This document shows, piece by piece, positions 1-11,700 of a DNA stretch of 64,000 nt. Numbering within the stretch: the first letter of the stretch is position 1; every line of letters starts with the position of its first letter. The position numbers were made by a program, and so were the translations under genes. The notes under the pieces are model-generated. The model was not told the origin of the DNA and did no database searches. It was given only the letters and a program-made list of their open reading frames with translations. The stretch is from contig JANTQA010000051.1 in assembly GCA_027625915.1 (NCBI GenBank), forward strand, positions 4,154,501 to 4,218,500, in the 5' to 3' direction. Source of the DNA: Anaeramoeba flamelloides (Eukaryota > Metamonada > Anaeramoebidae).

Positions 1-1297
1 TTCTACGATCCTGTGCTGCGATTAATAAAACCTTGATCTGTGATCTTTTGATTTTTTCCTTTCTTGATCGTGTTAAATTCTGCTCGACCTTTTGGACACC
101 CTCCCCACCAACAATTGACAAATCGCCATTGCTGATTAAATAGGCTAAAAATAAGTTCAATTTTTCTTTATCAAATAGCCCCGTCTTCAATAACTTCTTG
201 ACATATTTTTTATTTAAAAATCGTTGCCATTCGATCCGATCCAACAAACGGATGTCACTTTCATCGACAATTTCTGCCCATTGCTCTGTTAAGCACCGCG
301 CTAAGGATAATGGACCCACAGCGTTTGTAACCATCCCCATTAAAAATAAATCGGTTTCAAGCCATAATTCTTCATTCGATAAGCTTGTGTGATAGATTGT
401 TGAATTGTCGCATATCTCTGTCAATTTCGAAATCAGGACTGTGTTAAACATTTCATTTGTTGACGAAAACTCATGGAATTCTTTTGTTTCTGAATTTTCA
501 AAGAATTTATCCAATTTTGTGTCCCGTTCCTTAGTTTTTGATTTTTGTTTCGATCTACCATTTTCAGATCCCAAATTCTTTTGAAATCCCTTCTTTTCTT
601 CATCATTGACCTTACTTTTACGTCTTGTTGGTTGCTTTTCAGAATTTCTGTTCTCATTGACACTTTTGGTTATGAAAACTGATTTTGTGCTGTGCCTTGC
701 TACAAGGCTTTCAGTTACCCTCTTTGAGATATGATTCTCATTCACATAAATTTGATTTGATTTCAAAATACTTTCAATGGTCTGATTTTTCAAGCCAACA
801 AAACAATTGCTCGTTCTTAATACTGGTTTGTTATGGAGTATATATTTATAAGCCGTTTGAGCGCTATTCTTCTGCTGGTATTGGACTAACGTCTGGTATA
901 CTTTTAATGCATTTTGATTATTTATGTTTTGGATCAGAAAATTTAAGCATAATTGTTGGAGCTCTTTGAGACCAAACTTCTTCGAGCAGTTCAGCACTTG
1001 GAATGCATTCTTTTTGCTGATTTTTGTTTTTCTTAAATAACAAAATTCTAAAATGGAGAGAAAGGGTTTTGGCTCGATGTTTGGTAAGGCAATAGTTAGC
1101 AAATATTTTTTCTTTGTTTGCTTTTGGATGTCAATTTTTGAATAAAACAAATTCGACAAGTATTTTGAGTTAATTGCTAAGACAAATCGATGTCCGTACA
1201 TTTCAACCTTATCTTTGCCAACGTGAAACATCACATCTGCTAATTTTGCATTGTTAATAAATGGTTGTAATTTTGTGAAAATTGGGGTCACTTTCAT
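1..1297 (-). CDS. BTB/POZ-domain protein, 5' portion (runs off left edge)
   Basis: I translated the minus strand by hand. An ATG at 1297 opens 432 codons with no stop before the window edge, so the C-terminus is missing. Residues about 10-110 read as a BTB/POZ fold: an LADVMFHV strand, a GHRFVLAINSKYLSNLFY helix (the family's H-x-x-VLA-x-x-S-x-x-F core), then LPNIEPKPFLSILEFCY, and helices ending FGLKELQQLCLNFL. Residues 110-210 resemble a BACK-like helical linker, 210-280 are Lys/Ser-rich and probably disordered, and 285 onward is helical again (TNAVGPLSLARCLTEQW). BTB proteins dimerise and often act as cullin-3 substrate adaptors; that role is family knowledge, not shown here. No intron is needed. 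It is much less AT-rich than the flank. The C-terminal partner domain (RCC1, Kelch or other) cannot be seen. Confidence 0.85.
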   Translation of the reverse strand, partial: MKVTPIFTKLQPFINNAKLADVMFHVGKDKVEMYGHRFVLAINSKYLSNLFYSKIDIQKQTKKKYLLTIALPNIEPKPFLSILEFCYLRKTKISKKNAFQVLNCSKKFGLKELQQLCLNFLIQNINNQNALKVYQTLVQYQQKNSAQTAYKYILHNKPVLRTSNCFVGLKNQTIESILKSNQIYVNENHISKRVTESLVARHSTKSVFITKSVNENRNSEKQPTRRKSKVNDEEKKGFQKNLGSENGRSKQKSKTKERDTKLDKFFENSETKEFHEFSSTNEMFNTVLISKLTEICDNSTIYHTSLSNEELWLETDLFLMGMVTNAVGPLSLARCLTEQWAEIVDESDIRLLDRIEWQRFLNKKYVKKLLKTGLFDKEKLNLFLAYLISNGDLSIVGGEGVQKVEQNLTRSRKEKIKRSQIKVLLIAAQDRR

Positions 1298-3082
1298 GGA
1301 TAGAGAATGAGTGTGTGTGTAATGTGATTATGGTTGTATATGATTGAATATATTTGGTTTTTTTTTTTTTTTTTACAATGAGAAAATATGTAGGTTGTTC
1401 TTTTTCTGGCTTGAGTTGTCTGAAGAAAAATGATTTTTTGTCTTTAAAAATTTGCAATAAAAAAAAAATGAAAAAGAAGGCGGAATTTTTTGTTTGTAAG
1501 AATAGATATTTATTTTTTCAGGAGATTTAATTATCTTTTTTGTTTTTGTACTAGATCTGATTTCCCAATTTGAATTTCTTAATTTTTATTCCAAATTTAT
1601 TTATTATTTAATTCTAAAGACCTTGTTCTTCCTAAAATATTGTCTGAGATCTTAAAACACTTTGACAAATTTTTTTAAATTCATATTAAGAGTTTTTATT
1701 AAAATAATTATAAGTAATCATTTCTTGGAGATACTATTCAAATGGCTAATTCATTGGCTAGATCAGTTTTTTTTCGAATTCGATATTCTTTGTAATTTTT
1801 TATCTTTTTGTAATTTCTTCAAAACAATTTGTCAAACATTTTAGTAGTGTTTGTGATCGATTTACAGTTTTAATATATTTTACATTATCCATTTTCATGT
1901 ATGGTTTGGGATTTACAATGGTTTTTAAAAGAATGGATATTAAATCTATTTAGTAAAATGTAATTCAATTTCATTTTCGTTGAGTAAATGGAGTATTGTT
2001 TAATTCTTTTGCTTGATCAAACCATCAAGGGATTAAAGATTGAATTTGAAAAATATTTTTTGAAATTTTGAAGCATTGAAATTTAACGAACAGCTTAGCT
2101 AAACAATTCAATGATTTTATCAAAAATAACAGAAGTTTTATTAAGTTGAACAAATATTCGAATTAAAATTATTTGAGAATAAAAATCGATTATTTTGCAT
2201 CAAATTTTTTGTTTTTAATAAATTACCCAGTAACGTTGTTTTGTTCACATACTTGAAGGATCTCAAAAAGTTTTTATTTTTTTAAATTAATTTTTATTTT
2301 GCAAAAATTATTTGAAAATTCTTTATCGAAAATTATTGTTAATTATGAGTTTTTCAACCACTTTTGTTGGTTACTTTGAAAGATTGTTTGAAAAAAAAAA
2401 ATTAGATATTTAGTTCCTTATAATCTTTCTGATCATTTAAAAAAGGATTCCCTTGATTAGATTTTATGACTCAAAATTCCTCAAAAAATTAGGTGAGTTA
2501 AAGTGATTATATTTTTACAATTTCAGAATAAAAAACATTCTCATCATGATGGGAGTAAGTTCATTTTCTCTATATTGAGTGCCACAGCTTATACCAACCT
2601 GAATTACTCAAATCATTTATTTAACCAAATATATTAGTATTTTATAAATCTGAGAGTGTCTGGTATATCCTCATATTCTATATTTTCATACCAATTTAAA
2701 AATAGGAAATCAAAAAAAAGAAAAAATTGATCAAGAAAGATTAAACAAAAATCTTTTATTTACCATTAAGTGTAAAATAAAAAGATCAAAATTTTCAGTC
2801 AGCTTTCCACAAAAATCGCATCTCAAAAATTAAAATAAATCATCAAGCTTTCAATTCGAAAAAGAGAAATAAATAATTAAAGTTTTAAGTATGAAAAATT
2901 TAAAATTTTTCATGTAATTTATAAATCTTTTTTTTGAAAGATGAATGAAAATTTTGTTCCATTTATTTTTCCTTAAATAGTATTGATCTTATCTCTAACA
3001 TTTGAGAGAATTAACTTTTTCTTTGCTTGTTTTTTTTTTTTTAATACTTTAGGGAAAAACTTCTATTTGGAAAATTTTTTGA

Positions 3083-3260
3083 TTAAGGGACTAGTATCTA
3101 TTATTTTTTTTTTGACCAATTTCTAAATAAGGATTCCGTATCTAGAATTATGTTTAATGTTGAAAATAAACAAGATTTTCAAATTTAAGTAATTGGCAAA
3201 AAATTTTCTCCAACTCTAGTAAATATAGGTAAAAAAAATTAATATAGATAAGTCCCTTAA
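3083..3260. mobile_element. TTAA-ended MITE, short copy
   Basis: A 178-bp segment begins TTAAGGGACTAGTATCTAT and ends with the inverse, ATAGATAAGTCCCTTAA; a 2-bp gap separates otherwise matching ends. Both borders are TTAA, the target used by piggyBac-type transposases. TTAA is palindromic, so target duplication and repeat end cannot be told apart. The same ends recur at 57690-58238 and, slightly diverged, at 62600-63359. It is non-autonomous. Confidence 0.6.
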
Positions 3261-3842
3261 CAAATTACTTTTTATTTCAATAGATTAAATAAGCCTTTTT
3301 TTTTTTCAAAAATTGGATTTTGGTGTGTTCAAAATTTGGAATTCACGTTTATTACTGTAAAATAAATGTAGGAAGTAAGTACCTTTTTCAAATATTGATT
3401 GCTAACATATATCTGAAACTGAATCCATCAAATTATTTCTTTAGCCAAATAAATTGATATTTTTATAAATACTAGAGTCGGATATCTTACCGCAAAATAT
3501 TTTCATACCAATTTAAAAAATGAAAATAAAAAAATGAAAGCATGGATATAAAAAAATAAAACAAATTATTTATTTCTTGATCTTAACTGTAAAAGTTAAT
3601 AAAATTCCTTCTTCTTAATTTGATTTTGTTTTCCATTCTTCATGGAAATACTTGAGTTTGGAAAATATTTGAGAAACTTATTACTTTTTATTTCTATAGA
3701 ATTTCCAAAATGAATTTTATTTCAAATTTTGATTTAATTGATCTAATTCTAGTTTTGGTTCAGAAAAAAAAGATATTTTTTAGTATTTTTCTTCAGAAAT
3801 AAAGATTTATTCCATGTATTTGTTTTATTTGATAATTATTTA

Positions 3843-4039
3843 CAGTCAGTTTCACTTTTAAGGCACAAACTTTCAACGAAATTTAAGGCACAAAAAAAAT
3901 CTCAAATTAAGACACAAAATTCAAATTCTAGTAAAAATAAATTGTAAAAAAAAAAATTCCAAATTTTGTGCCTTAATTTGAGATTTTTTTGTGCCTTAAA
4001 TTTCGTTGAAAGTTTGTACCTTAAAAGTGAAACTGACTG
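3843..4039. mobile_element. Palindromic TA-flanked MITE, copy 1
   Basis: This 197-bp element is almost one hairpin. The left arm begins CAGTCAGTTTCACTTTTAAG and the right arm is its reverse complement over about 80 bases, with a few substitutions and a one-base difference in an A run; about 30 bp lie between the arms. It is flanked by TA on both sides (3841-3842, 4040-4041), the target duplication typical of Tc1/mariner transposases. A second copy is at 19612-19806. No transposase is encoded. Confidence 0.8.
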
Positions 4040-4061
4040 TATAGTTAATGAAATTAAAAAC

Positions 4062-4331
4062 TCAAAATAATTCAAAACCATGATTGAATTTTTTTTCCAT
4101 ATTTTCAATTTTATTTTGAGTTGAATCTTTTGTAACTATTTTTTGATTCCAAGAATTAGACTCCTTTACTTTAATTTTTGAAATAGCATTCTTTATTTTG
4201 GTTTTATTTGAGAAAAGAAATTTGAAAAAAAAATATTTAGTAAAATAACTATGAATATATAGTAATTTGGAGAGAATTTTGAGGTTATAACTTACCTGTT
4301 CATCCAAATTAAGAAGATAAAGAAAATAAAT
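4062..4331 (-). CDS. Possible 3' exons of a small minus-strand gene
   Basis: On the minus strand a short open stretch (4331-4296) ends in CAG followed by GTAAGT, a strong donor. After a 105-base intron ending in AAAG at 4191, a second stretch (4190-4062) stays open in the same frame for 42 codons (NAISKIKVKESNSWNQ...) to a TGA. The size of the intron fits other introns here. I find no convincing upstream exons or family. The TA-flanked MITE begins 22 bases beyond the stop. It may be a gene remnant. Confidence 0.25.
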   Translation of the reverse strand: MYFLYLLNLDEQVSYNLKILSKLLYIHSYFTKYFFFKFLFSNKTKIKNAISKIKVKESNSWNQKIVTKDSTQNKIENMEKKFNHGFELF

Positions 4332-5935
4332 CTACTAAAATTTAGAATTTTGTTGAAATTTTATTTTTTCATTCTTTGGTTTCAACAAATTTATATGGAA
4401 ATGTGATCTTTGTTGTTTTGTCTTCTTAAAAAAAAAATTGTTTTAAATGAACACCTTCACAGGTGTATTTTGTTCTAATAATTTTGGGATTAATTTCATA
4501 ATTTTCCATAGATATTTCTTGATCCGAAGCATAATTTAAGGGTTATCTGAAATAAAGTAATTAATAGGTTCTTTATACCTTGAGATAAAGAGGAGTTCTT
4601 AATTTTCAAATTTTACAAATTGGAAATTTTGAATTTCTGAATCTTAATTAATAACACTCTATTAAGTGTTTTTTTTCTCAAACTGAGATATACAGAAAAC
4701 AAATTCTCTCGGAGTTTTACTGTTAAACATTAAAATAAAAAGATCTTAATTTTAATTCAGCTTACCAAAATAAAATACCATTCCAATAGTTAAAATAAAT
4801 GTTCAAAGTTCCCCATTTTTAAAAATGTAAATTAATAATTTATGCAGGTTATAAAAATTAAAAAAATGAAATTTTATCGGTTTTAAAAAACTTTTTTTCA
4901 AAAGTTGAAATAAAAATTTGGTTAAATTTTTTTTATTAACATATACAAGTATCAGATTCTCAAATTGGATAAAAAAAAAAAAATTGTATTGAAAATTTAT
5001 TAATTTAAATTTATTATTTGAATTTGAAAAATATAAAATTTTTATAGAAATAAAGAATTCTTTGTTATGACAATTGGTATTAAAAAATGTTTTGATAATT
5101 TATATTTTAGTGCAATATGTTCTTGATAAATATAAATTATGTTTCAGTGAAAGTATCCCAATATTATTTTTCAAATATCAATTATTATTTATAATTAATC
5201 ATTAAATGAACAAATAAGCAATTAGTATAATAACAAACCAATATTAAATAGATTTTCTTAAAAATTGAAAAACTCAAATTCTTTAGACCCCAATTGAGAA
5301 AAACAATAATTTTCAAATTGATTTCCTATTTAAGATAAAATAAAATTCATAGAGAAATTATTATTATTTTTCTAAAATCAGTCCCATTATTTCGTTAATA
5401 ATATAATACCACATTTTTGACCAACGACTATCCATTTTGTAATATATAAAAAAAATTACAAAGGAATTATGTATCAAGAGTGATTAAAAAAAAAAGGGTC
5501 ATTTATTATGAAATTTATTTTATTTTCATATTTGTTTTTTTTTTGTTTTTTGTTTTTTTGTCTTTTTATTTTTTTTTAAACTTGAAATAAAATTTCATAT
5601 TTTTTCGTAAAAAAAAAAAAAAATGCAGAAAACGGCATATAAAGATAGAATATTTTTCTATTTACTTTTTTTTTTATTTATTTTTCTTCTCAAACTCAAA
5701 TTTAAATTTTTATAATTTTGCATTTTTTTTTTTTTTATATTTTACTTTTTGCTTTTCATTTTTTTTTGTTATACAAAAGTAAATTTTAAAAAAACTGTAT
5801 GAAAATCTAAAGTAACAGTAATAAAATTGAGTATTTCAATTTCCTTTAAAAAATCATTTATTTAAAATCGAAAATATTTTGTTAAAAATTTTAATTTTGG
5901 AAAGAAATTGGGTTATTTTATCTGAGAATTTCAAT

Positions 5936-5948
5936 GGGGGGGGGGGGG
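5936..5948 (+). repeat. 13-base G run
   Basis: Thirteen consecutive G residues sit in otherwise strongly AT-rich spacer. No comparable G run occurs elsewhere in the window. Confidence 0.9.
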
Positions 5949-7194
5949 CGACAAAAATTTTTTAAACAATTTTTTTTTTTTGAAATTTTTAGTTTTTTAG
6001 GTATTTTGTTTATGATTATGTAATCTAATCCGAAGATTATTTTCTCTCTTATTTCTAAACAATTGTCATTTGGCTGATTCTAAACAAAAAAAAAATTATT
6101 TTTGATTTTTGTCAGGGACAATTTGAGTGAAATATAATTTAGATAAGTTATTTTATAAAATTGTGGCATTTTTTTTTGGCATTTTATAAAAAAAAAATCT
6201 TTGTTTGTATGGGTGTTCATTAAATGACTATCTCAAATGAAGTTTAATATTAAAATCAATTGTATTAATGAATAAAGTATTTGTTTCAGAATATTATGTT
6301 GAAATATTTATTATAAATGATAAAAAATACTGCACTTTTTTTGGTGAAAACAATGTAAGACCAATTTAAATAAAAACTTCGAAATATGGAATTGTAACGA
6401 AATATTTTTTAAACATCGAAGATTTATTTATCTGTTTTAAATTCTATGTGAAAATTTTTAGCAATTAAAAAAGTTCTGAAAATGATTTTTTCAATCAAAT
6501 AGAAAATAATAAACAACACGATTTTCACCCCTAAAAAGATCAAATAAAATCGAGATCATAAAATTTAAATATATTTTATTATTGTAATACAATACTAAGA
6601 AATAAATTGAATTATTACAAAATAATGGTTAAATGGTAGTTAATTATTTTGGATATTTACATACTTTTTTGAAGATTGGGTTTAAGTTAGATAGTTTTAA
6701 ATAAATTTATTCAACTTTCTTGGAAATTTCTTAGTTCAAACAACTTTAAAAAATCAATTATAAATAATATTGAATAATAAATTATTAGATTATTGTTAAA
6801 TTAGTAGAATTAAAAATTGTTATTTTTGGATATTATTTATAAGTTTTTCGAATTAAAAAAAAACAAAAAGATACAGTATTTTAGTATTTAAAAATAAATA
6901 ATCAGAAAATCTAAATTTAACGATTTTTTTATATTTCCAATATCTATATTTATTAAAAAGTATTATCATATAATAAAAACTCAAATTTGATTATTTTTAT
7001 TTCATTTGCAATTTATAAAAATATTTGTAAAAAAAATATATTTGTTAAATATGATTTTTAAAATAACTCAGAATTTTTAGAAACAAAAATACTAAAATTT
7101 TCGGCTCTGTTTAAGCAGTTGAAAGAATAAAAAACTTACAGTTTATATTAAATTTGGAAATAATTTTTGATTTTACAAACCATTTCATTTTTTG

Positions 7195-7625
7195 TTTTTT
7201 TTTTTTTTTTTTTTTTTTTTTCGTTTCCTTTTTTCCAGTTACCCTAATGTGTTTCGTTAGATCTGAAATTTTGTTGGAATGGATGATATAACACTGGTGT
7301 TGAGTTTGTTTAAGAGAAAAATCACATACAATTAGCTGATGTTATCTTACCATTTGATCGATCAATAATTTTGAGTGAAATTTCAACAAATTTGTCAATA
7401 CCTTTTTTTACTCAGCTCTTTTCATCATTTTTAATATATCAATTTTTTCCTTTCGTTTTATATTTTTTTCTTTTATTTGGATAAAAATGAATACTTATTA
7501 AAGCATTAATACTCGGTTACTTAAATTTATTTTTATATTAGGTTTGGAAAAATATAATAAATTGGGTTTTTTTTTGCCAATTTTTGATTTTGGGTGTTTT
7601 CAAATTTTTGGAATGGAGTTTAAAA
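7195..7625 (+). repeat. Interspersed repeat family B, copy 1
   Basis: The diagnostic blocks are TTCGTTAGATCTGAAATTTT, then ACCATTTGATCGATCAATAA with GAAATTTCAACAAATTT, and a distal GATTTTGGGTGTTTTCAAA. The same blocks in the same order occur near 18160-18560 and 50490-51045, and inverted near 31465-31990. Ends are not sharply defined and nothing is coded. Confidence 0.5.
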
Positions 7626-8039
7626 TTATAAAATATGGCAGACATGAAAATAATCTCTGTTACGATTTTTAATTGTTAGTATTATTAAAATTATTTTGTA
7701 ATTTCTTTGATTAAGAATTTCTTTTTTTATTTTGAAGAATCAAACTTAGAAAATTATACCTAAGCACTTATTAGAATGAAGATTCATTAAATTAAAGTTG
7801 TTCAAAACAATATCCAATTAGTTAAAAAAACAAGAATAAAAAATTGTAATTTCCAAATTAATTTCAAATCAGTAAAACTCTATTTTTTTTCAAAAAAAGT
7901 AGATCTACTTTGGTTTCAAGAAAATTAAAGAAGTAGTATAAAGGTACACCTACTTTAATGAACTTTAGGTAGGTTTATTACTAATCTCATAAAAAAGTTT
8001 GATAATTATCTGAAGGATTTGGATTAAAATTTTCATATT

Positions 8040-8379
8040 ATACTTAATTGAACTAGATTTCAGTGATTTTTTTCAATCCTTTACAACTAATCTACATTTC
8101 AAGATAAATTTCAGAAAGACACTTTTTTATCTTTATAGTTTAAATACCAGTGACTCCATCTTTAAATTTGTGGCAAAATACAGATTTATTTCTAAAATAG
8201 TTGGTTTTTTAACAAAACATTTGTAATTTTTATTGATTAATATCAACTTTTGATACGACTTTTAAGGATTCCAATTTCTAGAGACTATTTGAGCCATCGG
8301 GTAAGACAATTTACCACTTGCGTTCAATAATAACACACTTTATTTTTCATCTTCTTCTTGGTGGAAAATAATCCCTTAA
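8040..8379 (+). mobile_element. TTAA-ended family, diverged partial copy
   Basis: This matches the 3' half of the 62600-63359 element: AACTAATCTACATTTC, TTTAAATTTGTGGCAAAATA, GAGACTATTTGAGCCAT, and an end GGTGGAAAATAATCCCTTAA. The left end is not recognisable. It lies about 340 bases upstream of the pseudokinase-HECT gene. Confidence 0.5.
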
Positions 8380-8721
8380 AAATAAAATACTGTTGAGAAG
8401 TTTCTTTTTTTACTTTCGAAAGGTAAATAAAACACAAAACTTAATTTAATTTTACAAACCGAGAGTTAAGTCACCATAAATTTCCAAATTTTCATAAATA
8501 ATCAATCCAGAGTCCTCATAAAAAAAAAAGTGGTTCCAATCGAAAAGTCAGAAATCAAAGTTTTCTGTACTCATGAGGAATGTTTAAACAAAAAACTGCT
8601 TTTTTCATTTTTTTTTTTGATATTTTTTTTTTCTTTTTTCTTGTTTAATATTTTTTTTTTTTTTACAAAACTTTCCGTCTTTACTGTAAGAAAACAAATC
8701 GAATTTAAAACTTAACAACAA

Positions 8722-11700
8722 ATGAGATCTATTTTTTCAAGCCGACAAAACCAACAACAAAGCCAAAGACAAAACCAAAGACAAAACCAACAACAAAACC
8801 AACAACAAAACCAAAGACAAAACCAAAGACAAAACCAAAGACAAAACCAAAGAACTTCCAATAGCCTTTTTGGAAGAAGAAACGAAGTCAACCAAAGAAC
8901 AAACAATGAGCCAAACAGGGGAGTAGGGCTATTTTCAAGATCGCCTCAACAACAAACAACAAACAATAATCGGAATTCCAATAGCATTTTTGGAAGAAGA
9001 AACGAAGTCAACCAAAGAACAAACAATGAGCCAAACAGGGGAGTAGGGCTATTTTCAAGATCGCCTCAACAACAAACAACAAATAATAATCGGAATTCCA
9101 ATAGCATTTTTGGAAGAAGAAACGAAGTCAACCAAAGAACAAACAATGAGCCAAACAGGAGAGTAGGGCTATTTTCAAGATCGCCTCAACAACAAACAAC
9201 AAATAATAATCGGAATTCCAATAGCATTTTTGGAACAAGAAGCCAAGTAAACCAAAGAACAAACAATGAGACAAGCAGGGTGAGCGGGCTATTTTCAAAA
9301 TCGCCACAACAAAAAACGAAAAATAGCAATCAGAATTCCAATGGCTTATTTAAAGCTAAAGAAAAGAATGAGTTATTTATTAAAATGAAGCAAACAAACG
9401 AAATAAGTGTTGCACAAGAAATTATCGAAGATCAACAAGTGAGGTTATTTAGTTTGGAAACAAGAACGAAACACTTGGAGTCACAATTACAAAAAGCAAA
9501 TGAAAAAGCGCACTATGAGTGCACTATAAGCAATATTACTGAATTTCTAGATCCTGAATCATACGAAATTAAAATTAATGAATTTGAAAAAGAGAAAGAA
9601 ACGAAAAGCAAGAGTAATAATGGGTACAGTCAGGATCAAAAAAAGACAATATTAAATTTTTCAAACTGTATTAATGACATCAAACAATTAATTGAACGAT
9701 TTTCAAAGCCATTTTTAGTTGAACAAGAATTAATGGTGGTTGGAAAAGAGTTTCAACAAGCTAAAATAGAGCTGGATCATAAAGTTGAAGAATTAATGGA
9801 AACAAAAAAAAAATTACAGCAAAAGAAAATTAATAAAGCAAAGGAATTTGAAGAGATTGAAATCATAATCGAAAAAGAAAACGGGAAAAGAAAAGGAAAG
9901 GTGAAAGAAGAAGAAGAAGTTGAAAAAATATTAATTCAAAGATTAGAACTTGAAATCGAAAAAAATGTAACAAAACGAGAATTAAAAAGACAAAAAATCA
10001 GGAAACTGCTAGAATACATTCCCGAAGAAGAAGAATTTGAGGAGCTGTTTAAAAATTATAGCAACTTTTTACAAAACGAGGCCGAATATCAATTTTTAGT
10101 TGTCAAGCATTCGCTCTCAATATTTGGTGAATTAAATAATATCGATACCAATTCAACTTTGATTGAATTAAATGAGTCCTTAACACGTGGTAAAATGCAA
10201 TTAGAAAAAGAATTTAAAAAAAAATTAACCAATTTGGGGCAAGTTTTTGTTGAATTTGGTAAATTAATAACTGAAGGATCATTGCCGGACATTGACAAGG
10301 TGAGATCCGTAGAAGATGAACAAATGAAACGATTAATGCTCATAACAGAATTCCAAAAAAAGTTGAAATTGATGAACTTTGTTTTAGAAAAATTATATAA
10401 TTTGGAAAAATCCTTTTTACCCATTAATTCGAATTGGTTCACGAAACCATCTATTGAAAGATTAAAAAACCTTTCAATCAAATTAAAAAATGAACTAAAA
10501 AAGGAAGAAGAGATGAAAAATAAACTTGAGAAATTGAAAAAGAAAATCGAGGAACAAAAAAAGCAAAGTGTTCAAATCCTAATTCAAAAAAGCGATCTCA
10601 ACAAAGAAAAATACCAATTGGAACTCAATGAATTGTTCGACACAGAAAAGGAAAAAAAATATGAAAGGAAGCTTTTCAAGATCATCCAAAACGAAAAGAA
10701 AATCCAAAATGATCTCAAAAATTTGGAACATCTTTTGTACAAAGGCGCTAAAAATAGCTACCCAGAATTGATTTGCAAAAATAAAATAATGCGAGAATTT
10801 GGTTGGCTATTTAATACGGGTTTGGTTGTCAATTACACTTTAGAGAGTAATTACGAAAACATTTCAATTATCCCCAAGAGCCCCATAAATTCGAAACGGG
10901 AGGTGCTCAAGGGCGGCGACTCAAAAAATTATACATTGAGGAAGGCACAGCTAAAAGGCGGGGACGGGAGTTGGAAATTATTGAAATCCTTCAAGAGGAA
11001 AAATAAGCAAGGCTTGATCAACGAAGTGATGTCGATACATAACCTACAACACAATTCAATCATTAAAATCGATCTAATCTTCTTCGAAAAGGAGCGCGTA
11101 TATATACAGTATCCATTTTTGGAAGGAAATAATTTTGTACATTGGATCGAAAGCACCGTTTTAAAAGAGAAAAACATGAATGCCAAATTGGTCCTCGTTC
11201 ATTCAATTTTCCAACAAATTATTCGATCAATTCATTATTTACATCAGGACCAGATCGCTCATAGAATAATCAACCCATGGCACATTTTGTTTAATGAGCA
11301 CGAAAAGGGATCAATCAAAATTATCAATTTTAGAAGATGCTTTCATCAGAAATTTAACACTCAGGCAAAGGTTTTCAATCTAAATAAATTATCAAATTAC
11401 GAATTAATCTATATCGCCCCGGAGCTAATAGAGGAATATATTGAAAATAATGATAGAATTGAGAATGAAAACAATAGCAATAACAACATCATCAACAAAA
11501 ACAAATACAAAAAGAGTGGCAGCGGCAAGAACAACAACGGCAACAACGGCAAGAACAACAACAACAACGGCAACAACAAAAGTAATCAAAATACAAATAA
11601 AGATGACGGTGACAATTTTGAAATTGAAAGTAAACAAGACATTTATTCCTTCGGGGTATTATTATATTTAGCTTTATTTCCAAAGGAATTTTATGACATA

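Larger units (their letters stand above)
2520..4870. repeat. Three diverged copies of a local repeat (about 2520-2900, 3370-3630, 4690-4870)
   Basis: Copies 1 and 2 share the block ACCAAATA..TTGATATTTTATAAAT followed by TTTTCATACCAATTTAAAAA. Copies 1 and 3 share a block around AAAATAAAAAGATC, then a CAGCTT, CCA, AAATAAAT series. They are diverged, same-orientation copies of one noncoding repeat. Boundaries are approximate and no coding capacity is seen. Confidence 0.45.
1298..8721. other. AT-rich spacer with interspersed repeats
   Basis: There is no convincing complete gene in these 7.4 kb. The spacer holds copies of several dispersed repeat families (listed separately), one possible two-exon fragment near 4.1-4.3 kb, long A or T runs, and a 13-G run. 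The segment just left of 8722 is a T-rich then A-rich leader of the HECT gene. Promoters must lie at both ends, because the BTB and HECT genes diverge, but I recognise no motif. Confidence 0.6.
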
